Below, piece by piece: positions 16,542 through 21,822 of a stretch of 64,000 nt of DNA. The translations under genes and the position numbers were made by a program. Under the pieces are notes generated by a model. The model saw only the letters and a list, made by a program, of their open reading frames with translations. It did not search any database and had not been told where the DNA came from. Within the stretch, counting starts at the first letter, position 1; the number at the start of each line of letters is the position of its first letter. Source of the stretch: Cyanobacteriota bacterium (GTDB lineage: Bacteria > Acidobacteriota > Vicinamibacteria > Vicinamibacterales > UBA2999); NCBI GenBank assembly GCA_019752015.1, contig JAIEMQ010000035.1:44451-108450 (forward strand), read 5' to 3'.

Positions 16542-16826
16542 GTGGCAGCAGGAGCAATGGTCACCGTGGAAGAGGCGGGGCGCGCCCTTGGCGTCTCGCG
16601 TTCGACGGTCTGGCGGCTGATTCAGCGAGGCGGCCTGCCGAGCGTTCGCCGCGGGGGACGGCGCCTCGTCCCGGCGAGCGCCCTGCACACGCGCGCGCGC
16701 CGGCGCCGGACCGGAGGAATACCTTCGTTCTCTCACGACCATCCGCTGTTCCGTCTCGCCGGCGCGGGCCGCGGCGGCGGCGGTGCCCCCGGCGCCCGCG
16801 ACAAGCACGCCATTCTCGATCGGTGA
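16542..16826 (+). CDS. Helix-turn-helix (excisionase-type) antitoxin
   Basis: About 94 residues with an MerR/excisionase-like helix-turn-helix near the N-terminus (TVEEAGRALGVSRSTVWRLI), an Arg-rich segment and a Gly/Arg tail. Start is GTG 16542 or ATG 16557 (AGGAG is only 2 bp before the latter). A TATGAT hexamer at 16524-16529 may be the -10 box. It overlaps the PIN gene by 4 bp (GTGA), so it is very likely the antitoxin of that pair. Confidence 0.8.
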   Translation: MAAGAMVTVEEAGRALGVSRSTVWRLIQRGGLPSVRRGGRRLVPASALHTRARRRRTGGIPSFSHDHPLFRLAGAGRGGGGAPGARDKHAILDR

Positions 16827-17236
16827 CCGGCAGCGTTCTCTGGGATTCGAGCGCCATCCTCGCGTTGCTCGACGCCGACGATGCGGATCATGCGCGGGCG
16901 GTCGCCGCGGCTCGTGCCATCGCGTCCGAGCGGCGGCCGAGCTTCATCACCAACTACGTCGAAGCGGAGACCCACGCGCTCCTTTTGCGCAAACTCGGCC
17001 GGGCGATTGCCCGCGAATGGCTCCTGACAGGCGGGTTGACGGTCGTACCGGTGCTCCCGGCCGAGGAGCAACGAGCCAGGGAAATCCTGGCCCGTCACAC
17101 CGACAAGGACTGGACGTTGTGCGATGCGATCTCGTTCGCCGTGCTCGACGCCCGTCACGTGACGAGGGCTTTCACCTTCGATCACCACTTCCGGGAGTAC
17201 GGGCGCATTGAGGTGCTTGGTTTGAACAGAATCTGA
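16823..17236 (+). CDS. PIN-domain toxin
   Basis: A 137-residue PIN RNase: VLWDSSAILALLD (Asp 8), FITNYVEAETHALL (Glu), DKDWTLCDAISFAVL and FTFDHHFREYG, all four acidic positions present. Two short pieces identical to parts of this gene (CCGAGCTTCATCACC and AGAATCTGATC) are fused at 17877-17909 in front of the intact MNT gene. This shows that a second copy of the toxin once existed there. Confidence 0.92.
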   Translation: MTGSVLWDSSAILALLDADDADHARAVAAARAIASERRPSFITNYVEAETHALLLRKLGRAIAREWLLTGGLTVVPVLPAEEQRAREILARHTDKDWTLCDAISFAVLDARHVTRAFTFDHHFREYGRIEVLGLNRI

Positions 17237-17263
17237 TCTCTGACGGTGAGGTAGGATGCCGGG

Positions 17264-17471
17264 GTGGCGATTGATCTGGATCGGCTGACGACGGCATTGG
17301 CGGCGGAGCCGGTCGTGGTCTTTGCGTTTCTCTTCGGCAGCCAGGCGTCGGGGGCGGCGCACTCGGCGAGCGATGTCGACGTGGCGCAGTACCCGCGCGA
17401 GTTGCGCGAGGTCACGGCCGTCGGCCGCGCGGCGTACCTGGCGGATTGGCGGGCGCAACGGACGGCGGAGC
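17264..17471 (+). pseudogene. Collapsed MNT::HEPN fusion (deleted duplicate)
   Basis: The first 40 codons match the intact MNT antitoxin at 17928 (including GSX10DXD), then at 17381-17387 the sequence jumps to codons of the HEPN toxin (ELREVT, AYLADWRAQRTAE), matching 18358-18443. About 2 differences in 135 bp and 3 in 85 bp separate the copies. The junction lies on a shared TGGCG, as expected for a deletion by microhomology. After 17471 the frame continues into unrelated sequence. No working domain remains. Confidence 0.85.
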
Positions 17472-17507
17472 ATCGGTCACCTTCAGCCGTCGACTTCTTC
17501 GAGGCAG

Positions 17508-17570
17508 ATCGGCGGACAGTGGCGTGTCATCCCGCCGGATCAGCGGATGGCCAAGGCTCGCAAAGTCTTT
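17508..17570 (+). pseudogene. Fragment of a kinase C-terminal domain paralogue
   Basis: Encodes IGGQWRVIPPDQRMAK, nearly the same as IGGQWRVIRPDQPMPK at the C-terminus of the kinase (15648-15695). Only this last strand of the SnoaL-like domain is present. It lies between the collapsed MNT::HEPN copy and the DUF433 gene. Confidence 0.65.
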
Positions 17571-17605
17571 CTGACAACGGCTCATCGAAGAGGAGTTGCA
17601 ACGTA

Positions 17606-17833
17606 TCACGCCGCTGGCGTCGTCAGGGTGCGCCGCTCACGCTCCGCAGCGTACGCGAGGCAAGCGCGGATGTCGTCCCGCTCGAGCTGCGGAAAGTCCG
17701 ACAGAATCTGATCCTCCGACATTCCGCCCGCGAGGTACTCGAGCACGTCACCGGCGGAGATCCGTGTGCCCCGGACGCACGGCTTGCCGAATCGAACCGC
17801 CGGGTCGATGGTGATTCGGTCGAGCAGATTCAT
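17606..17833 (-). CDS. DUF433 family protein (VapB-like antitoxin), no partner next to it
   Basis: A 75-residue DUF433 protein starting MNLLDRITIDPAVRFGKPCVRGTRI, with DVLEYLAGGMSEDQIL and DDIRACLAYAAER. This family usually pairs with a DUF5615 PIN-like toxin encoded directly downstream, as at 63070-63686. Here the downstream side holds only the kinase fragment and the collapsed TA copy, so it is an orphan. It is apparently complete and sits inside the duplicated TA block. Confidence 0.85.
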   Translation of the reverse strand: MNLLDRITIDPAVRFGKPCVRGTRISAGDVLEYLAGGMSEDQILSDFPQLERDDIRACLAYAAERERRTLTTPAA

Positions 17834-17876
17834 GGTCGTAGTCTACAGCAGCCGCCGGGACGTTTGTTGCCTTGCC

Positions 17877-17909
17877 CCGAGCTTCATCACCAACTACAGA
17901 ATCTGATCC
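17877..17909 (+). pseudogene. Remnant of a duplicated PIN toxin gene
   Basis: CCGAGCTTCATCACC AACTAC is identical to 16937-16957 of the PIN gene and joins directly to ACAGAATCTGATC, identical to its last codons and stop (17226-17238). About 270 bp in between are missing. The copy precedes the intact MNT gene with the same spacing motif (GTGAGGTAGGATGCCGGG) as at 17247. Confidence 0.8.
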
Positions 17910-17927
17910 GTGAGGTAGGATGCCGGG

Positions 17928-18320
17928 GTGGCGATTGATCTGGATCGGCTGACGACGGCATTGGCCGCGGAGCCGGTCGTGGTCTTTGCGTTTCTCTTCG
18001 GCAGCCAGGCCTCGGGGGCGGCGCACTCGGCGAGCGATGTCGACGTGGCGGTGTATCTGGGGCCGGGCGTCGACCGGTTCGAGGAGCGGCTGCGTCTGCT
18101 TGGCGAGCTGCAGCAGCGATGCCGGACCGAGGCCGTTGACCTGATCGTCCTCAACGATGCGCCGGTGTCGCTGGCGGGCCGCATCCTGCGGACGCGGCTG
18201 GTGCTGGTCGATCGCGATCCCGCGGCGCGTCACCGCTATGAATCGGTGACGGCCAGGCAGTTCTTCGATTTCCGCTTCCGCGAACATCGTCTGCTCGAGG
18301 CGATGGTGTCGCATGGTTGA
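17928..18320 (+). CDS. mntA: MNT-domain nucleotidyltransferase antitoxin (MntA)
   Basis: A 130-residue minimal nucleotidyltransferase. The motif GSQASGAAHSASDVDVAVY fits GSX10DXD exactly (Gly 25, Asp 37, Asp 39), so it should be active. In studied MntA-HepT pairs this enzyme adds AMP units to a Tyr of the HEPN toxin. The only plausible start is GTG 17928. It overlaps the HEPN gene by 8 bp. A truncated duplicate is at 17264. Confidence 0.93.
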   Translation: MAIDLDRLTTALAAEPVVVFAFLFGSQASGAAHSASDVDVAVYLGPGVDRFEERLRLLGELQQRCRTEAVDLIVLNDAPVSLAGRILRTRLVLVDRDPAARHRYESVTARQFFDFRFREHRLLEAMVSHG

Positions 18321-18726
18321 TCGCGATCTGGTGAACCGCCGGCGCGTGGCGCTGGCGCAGTACCTGCGCGAGTTGCGCGAGGTCACGGCCGCCGGCCGCG
18401 AGGCGTACCTGGCGGATTGGCGGGCGCAACGGACGGCGGAGCGATCGCTCCATCTGGCGACGGAGGCCTGCCTCGATCTCGCGGAGCACGTGATCGCGGA
18501 TCGCCGGCTGCGCGCGCCCGACACGGCGGCGGAGGTCTTCGCGATCCTGCGGGATGCCGCGCTCCTCGCGGCGCCGCTCGCAGAGGCGCTGGCGCGGATG
18601 GCGCGATTCAGAAATCTCCTCGTGCACGACTACGTGCGTCTCGATGCCGGCAAGGTCTTCGACATTGCCACGAATGACACGCCGGACCTGGAGCGTTTCA
18701 GCGAGATCGTCGGCGGACTGATCTGA
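18313..18726 (+). CDS. hepT: HEPN-domain RNase toxin (HepT)
   Basis: A 137-residue all-helical HEPN protein with the complete RX4HXY motif (Arg 100, His 105, Tyr 107 in FRNLLVHDY). The Tyr is the expected AMPylation site. The family cuts tRNA or other RNA when released from control. It is encoded just after mntA, the standard order. The antisense strand of this gene is open over its whole length and continues a broken antitoxin frame (see 18727-18951). Confidence 0.93.
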   Translation: MVDRDLVNRRRVALAQYLRELREVTAAGREAYLADWRAQRTAERSLHLATEACLDLAEHVIADRRLRAPDTAAEVFAILRDAALLAAPLAEALARMARFRNLLVHDYVRLDAGKVFDIATNDTPDLERFSEIVGGLI

Positions 18727-18951
18727 CTGCGACGATCGCTTCTCCCACTCCTCATCGGTCACGAAGGGCGGCCGGCGCGGCAGTTCCGTTCGCAGTGGAA
18801 TCACCAGCTCGCCGGCCCCGCTCTCCCGGAAAATGCGCGAGCCGTGTGCCGAGCGCGCTTCCTCTTCCATCGACCGGCCGCTGGCGGCCGCTCTTCGCCT
18901 CAACGCAGACTTCACGGAATCGTCCAAGTTCCTGATTAACAGAGCAACCAT
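18727..18951 (-). pseudogene. Truncated FitA-type antitoxin without toxin (module C)
   Basis: Starts MVALLIRNLDDSVKSALRRR with SMEEEAR like modules A and B, but about 25 residues after EEEAR are missing, and the frame jumps straight to RIFRESGAGELVIP, the toxin-binding tail. No FitB gene follows. Instead the frame stays open through the antisense of hepT and mntA to 18151. Its operator (18954-18968) is intact, so it could still bind DNA or repress the related modules, but this is a guess. Confidence 0.75.
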
Positions 18952-18953
18952 GT

Positions 18954-18968
18954 GATATCAATGATATC
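18954..18968 (-). promoter_or_regulatory. Putative FitA operator: two GATATC boxes
   Basis: GATATC at 18954 and 18963 (AAT spacer, 9-bp period), 2 bp before the start codon of the truncated antitoxin. Same pattern as at 12846 and 16453. Confidence 0.7.
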
Positions 18969-18980
18969 ATTACTGCGTCT

Positions 18981-19036
18981 GTCTGCCTGTCCGCCTGTCT
19001 ACCTGTCTGCCTGTCTGCCTGTCTGCCTGCCTACCT
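18981..19036. repeat. Tandem GTCTGCCT octamer repeat (7 units)
   Basis: Seven 8-bp units, four of them perfect GTCTGCCT and the others with one or two changes. It lies between the truncated FitA gene and the promoter area of the exported protein at 19188. The unit length is not a multiple of three and the repeat is not in a gene. Confidence 0.9.
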
Positions 19037-19072
19037 GAAATAGCTATTGACGGCCGCGCTCGGGTGATCGAG

Positions 19073-19095
19073 ACTAGGGACCGATAGTCCCTAGT
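19073..19095. promoter_or_regulatory. Perfect 9-bp inverted repeat, possible operator
   Basis: ACTAGGGAC-CGATA-GTCCCTAGT, about 95 bp before the start of the exported protein gene. A TTGACG hexamer (19047-19052) lies upstream at a distance that would place the inverted repeat over the -10 region or transcription start. No T-run follows, so it is more likely a protein-binding site than a terminator. Confidence 0.5.
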
Positions 19096-19187
19096 AGAAG
19101 GGATCCGTGTCTGCCGTTCCACCTCCGCGCGGGAGCGCTCTGGTGGACAAGCGCGCCAACGGCAGCAGCACACGAACCGAGGTTGAT

Positions 19188-19724
19188 ATGAAGAAGCTGG
19201 TAGCTTCCGCTCTCGTTGTCGCTCTGGCAATCGCCGCCGCGCCGATCAATCTGATCGCGGCCGCGCGATTCCAGGCCGCCGGCCAGATTTCAGGCGTTGC
19301 CACCGTCGATGGCAAGCCGCTCGCGAACGTGGCCGTTCGCCTGCGTAATGTGGACACCGGTCAGCTCGTGGGGAACACCACCGCGAATGAGTTGGGGCAG
19401 TTCTCGTTCACGGGCCTGGGCGCGGGGAATTTCGTTGTCGAGACAGTCGCGGCCAACGGCACGATCCTGGGCACAAGCACGACGATCGCTCTTACTGCTG
19501 CCGCAATGGCGGCGACCGGAATCACTGTGGCGACGAGCGGCCCGGCGCTCGGCGGCGGCGGCAGCGGCGGCGGGGGCGTCGGCGGCGGCGGCGCCGCGGG
19601 CGCCGGCGCGGCGGCCACCGGTGTCGGTGCGTCTCCGTGGCTGATCGGCTTGGTCGTTGCGGGCAGCATCATCGGGGCAACGACTGTGATTGTCGTCAAG
19701 AACGACGCGAGTCCTTCTCAATAG
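19188..19724 (+). CDS. Exported protein with carboxypeptidase-regulatory-like domain and Gly-rich linker
   Basis: 178 residues: signal peptide (1-26, MKKLVASALVVALAIAAAP start), a Cna-B/carboxypeptidase-regulatory-like beta domain (about 30-100; GVATVDGKPLANVAVRLRN), a low-complexity Gly/Ala linker (about 122-145), and a C-terminal hydrophobic helix (WLIGLVVAGSIIGATTVIVV) followed by a short charged tail. It would be anchored in a membrane with the beta domain outside. GAGG at 19178-19182 supports ATG 19188. A strong terminator follows. Function not known. Confidence 0.8.
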   Translation: MKKLVASALVVALAIAAAPINLIAAARFQAAGQISGVATVDGKPLANVAVRLRNVDTGQLVGNTTANELGQFSFTGLGAGNFVVETVAANGTILGTSTTIALTAAAMAATGITVATSGPALGGGGSGGGGVGGGGAAGAGAAATGVGASPWLIGLVVAGSIIGATTVIVVKNDASPSQ

Positions 19725-19762
19725 TTTTGCCGCGCCTCCGGCATTCTTCGGTCAAGATTTGA

Positions 19763-19794
19763 ACGGCCGGTCCTCTGGGACCGGCCGTTTTACT
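19763..19794 (+). terminator. Rho-independent terminator
   Basis: Perfect 11-bp stem ACGGCCGGTCC / GGACCGGCCGT with a TCTG loop, followed by TTTTACTTT. It lies 39 bp after the stop of the exported protein gene. Confidence 0.85.
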
Positions 19795-19796
19795 TT

Positions 19797-20174
19797 GCGG
19801 GGTTTAAACGCTTCGACTGACTCGGTGGTCATTTCCCTGTGAAAAATACCGTTTTGGGGTAGTGCCAAGAGCGTTACTTCGGGATACAATGCCCGGCACT
19901 CCAATTCGACTGCCGGGCAAAAAAGAAACTGTGCAAAATCCCAGCGCCGTCCGCCTTCGCCCGTAGGCAACGGCGAGTGTGGTGTGCCCGGCTGACAGGC
20001 TTGCAGCCTGCCCCGATCGCGAAGGACTTTCTGTCGTGGAAATCCGCGCGCACGGGAGCGCCCCCTCGCTCAATGGGCGTGTTCAACACGCTGTTGGGTG
20101 CGGCTGTAAGTTAGAGGGCGAAGCTATGCGCGCGGAGCGCGCGCGAGCTTTTGATCTGATGACCTTGTGATCTC
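19797..20174. other. Non-coding interval with a series of hairpins; possible structured RNA
   Basis: No convincing gene. Stem-loops in order: TGCCCGGCA/TGCCGGGCA (19890-19919), CGCCGT-ccGCCT...AGGCa-ACGGCG (19945-19975), CAGGCT-tgc-AGCCTG (19996-20010), GCGTGT-tca-ACACGC (about 20079-20093) and GCGCGCG-ga-GCGCGCGC (about 20128-20145). A TACAAT hexamer at 19885-19890 precedes them. No known RNA family was recognised; a cluster of repeat elements is the alternative. Confidence 0.4.
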
Positions 20175-20750
20175 GTGACCTGGCGAACAACTGATCGAAG
20201 GTTCAAGTGCTGCGTTGTTTTCGCAACAGCAGTCTTCACTTACGCGTGCAGCGCGCCGCCGGATCCGCGGCGGACGAACTTCGAGATCAAGGGCAAGGAC
20301 ACGACGGCCAAGTACGATCCGAAAACGGGAAGGTTGAAGCGCATCGACACGGATCTCAACAAGAACGGCCGAATGGAAACGTTCAGCTACTGGGACGGAG
20401 CGCGCGTCTTACGGATTGAGATCGACAAGGACGAAGACGGCAAGATCGATCGCTGGGAGCACTACAACGATCAGAACAAGGTCGATCGCGTCGGCAGCTC
20501 GTCGAAGGACGATGAAGTCGAGGACACGTGGACGTATCCCGACGAGCGAGGCTTCCTGGCGCGCGTGGACAGCGACACAGATCGTGACGGAACCGTCGAC
20601 AAGCGGGAGATATTCGTCCCGCGAGACGGGGCGCCTGACGGCCGCGTACTTTCAATAGTCGAGCTGGGCCTGGATAAGGCCGGAAAGCCTGCACGCAGGC
20701 TTCACTACCGCCCCGATGGGTCGTTCGAAAAGTCGGAGGTTTTGCGCTGA
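20175..20750 (+). CDS. Probable lipoprotein with Asp-rich calcium-binding-like repeats
   Basis: 191 residues. The N-terminus (FATAVFTYACSAP) gives a plausible lipobox with Cys 25. The mature part holds three EF-hand-loop-like or dockerin-like segments: DTDLNKNGRMETF, DKDEDGKIDRWE and DSDTDRDGTVDKRE, each with the DxDxDG-type spacing. This suggests a calcium-binding surface protein. The start GTG 20175 is chosen because it gives a complete signal sequence. The partner or role is unknown. Confidence 0.75.
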   Translation: MTWRTTDRRFKCCVVFATAVFTYACSAPPDPRRTNFEIKGKDTTAKYDPKTGRLKRIDTDLNKNGRMETFSYWDGARVLRIEIDKDEDGKIDRWEHYNDQNKVDRVGSSSKDDEVEDTWTYPDERGFLARVDSDTDRDGTVDKREIFVPRDGAPDGRVLSIVELGLDKAGKPARRLHYRPDGSFEKSEVLR

Positions 20751-20765
20751 TTTGCCTGTCGCACT

Positions 20766-20900
20766 CCATTGGTGGCGATCAAGAAGCCGTGGATGCTCTT
20801 TTTGAAAGCCGCCCAGGTCACCTCTTTCCGATTCCACGATCTGCGCCACACTTTCGCGAGCAAGCTGGTGATGGCTGGCGTCGATCTCAACACCATGCGT
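20766..20900 (+). pseudogene. Tyrosine recombinase (phage-type integrase) fragment
   Basis: Encodes [26 protein letters not shown], the conserved HxLRHTFAS box of XerC/phage-type integrases, with little on either side. The catalytic Tyr region is missing. At about 20900 it is fused to the middle of a DUF4160 gene, so it marks a lost mobile element. Confidence 0.85.
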
Positions 20901-21118
20901 GAACCTTCGATCATCCGCCGCCACATGTTCACGTGGAGAAGGCTGGCGCGAGCGTCAAGATCGACCTCGCGACAACAATGGCTGTTCGCATCACGGGTTC
21001 GATTTCAGATCGCGACGTGAAGCGTGCCGAGCGCCTCGTTGCGAAGCACGCGCAAGCTCTGATGGCCGCCTGGAGGAAGCTGCATGGCAAGCGTCAAGGT
21101 GTCGGCGGAAGATCGTGA
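20900..21118 (+). pseudogene. DUF4160 protein lacking its N-terminus
   Basis: Frame read through 20900-21118 gives [11 protein letters not shown] (the family's PPHxHV motif), VKIDLA, then [20 protein letters not shown] and AWRKLHG at the C-terminus. The first strands of the domain are replaced by the integrase fragment. A start at GTG 20933 or ATG 20978 could still give a short peptide. DUF4160 normally precedes DUF2442, as here. Confidence 0.7.
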
Positions 21119-21515
21119 ACGTTACGCTCGCGCCCGCGAAGCCGGACGACGCCAAGCGCAGGATCCATCTGCGATCACTGGAGCCCACTACAACCGGCGG
21201 CGAGGCGCTGTCGAGTTGAGCTTTGCCGGCGGCGGAATGATGACCGTTCCCCGCGAATTGATCGCTGGACTCGAAGACGCGTCGATTGCCGCTCTCTCGG
21301 CTGTGAGCGTCTCTCCAGCCGGCGACGCAGTGTCGTGGCGAGCGCTCGATGTCGATGTCTACGTTCCGGGGCTCGTCGAGCGTGCCTTTGGAAAGCGGCT
21401 GTTCGCGGCCTCGACTGGCCGAAAAGGGGGACGGCGCACGTCGCGAGCAAAGGCGGCAGCCGCGAAGGCCAACGGCGCGAAGGGCGGCCGGCCTCCGAAG
21501 AGCCTCACGGCATAG
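21084..21515 (+). CDS. DUF2442 family protein
   Basis: 143 residues. The N-terminal two thirds form a DUF2442 domain (AHYNRRRGAVELSFAGGG, VPRELIAGLEDAS, ALDVDVYVPGLVERAFG); the tail is Lys/Ala/Gly rich (GRKGGRRTSRAKAAAAKANG), possibly nucleic-acid binding. DUF4160-DUF2442 pairs behave like toxin-antitoxin-type gene pairs in many genomes, but the activity is not established. Here the DUF4160 partner is damaged. The genes overlap by 35 bp. Confidence 0.85.
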   Translation: MASVKVSAEDRERYARAREAGRRQAQDPSAITGAHYNRRRGAVELSFAGGGMMTVPRELIAGLEDASIAALSAVSVSPAGDAVSWRALDVDVYVPGLVERAFGKRLFAASTGRKGGRRTSRAKAAAAKANGAKGGRPPKSLTA

Positions 21516-21555
21516 CTGCTTCGGCCTGATTTCGATGATCAACGTCGGACCAGCC

Positions 21556-21690
21556 TGCAAGTAGATATTTGCGTGACGTGTTCGCCTACGCTGCACACGA
21601 TGACAGGGTCACCGTTTCCATCGCTCTTGATTTCGGCGGACCATCCGAGGGACACGACGAGGTCATAGATGTCTCGCACGCTTACGGAAA
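21556..21690 (-). pseudogene. Possible YbjN-domain fragment
   Basis: On the - strand this stretch reads VSVRDIYDLVVSLGWSAEI then KSDGNGDPVIVCSVGE, which resembles the start of YbjN/type III chaperone-like domains (a Gly-x-SAE...DGxPVI pattern). The frame has no proper start and ends at a stop near 21550. It borders the tandem repeat at 21717. Homology is suggested only by motif. Confidence 0.35.
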
Positions 21691-21716
21691 AATAGGCGAC
21701 TGCCTGGTGTCGCGGC

Positions 21717-21816
21717 CGCTTCGCGACACTTCTTTGCCTGTCGCGCCTCCGGCGCGACCGCTTCGCGACGCTTCTTTGCCTGTCGCGCCTCCGGCGCGAC
21801 CGCTTCGCGACACTTC
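21717..21816. repeat. 42-bp tandem repeat, 2.4 copies
   Basis: Units start at 21717, 21759 and 21801 with CGCTTCGCGACACTTC; each full unit contains the dyad GTCGCGCCTCCGGCGCGAC. The two full copies differ at about one position. The array ends in a hairpin (GACACTTC-g-GTGAAGTGTC type) just before the sugar operon, so it lies in the leader or promoter of the operon. Confidence 0.9.
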
Positions 21817-21822
21817 GGTGAA

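Noticed and set aside
17264..17938. One 224-codon gene
   Set aside because: The frame only joins remnants: MNT start, HEPN piece, antisense of DUF433. The real content is duplicated TA debris.
19888..19925. GCCCGGCA hairpin followed by an A-run as a terminator
   Set aside because: On the + strand the hairpin is followed by A, not T; on the - strand the T-run lies before the hairpin. It fits neither direction.
21717..21816. Tandem repeat as a possible CRISPR array
   Set aside because: The units are contiguous 42-bp copies without unique spacers, and no cas gene is in the window.
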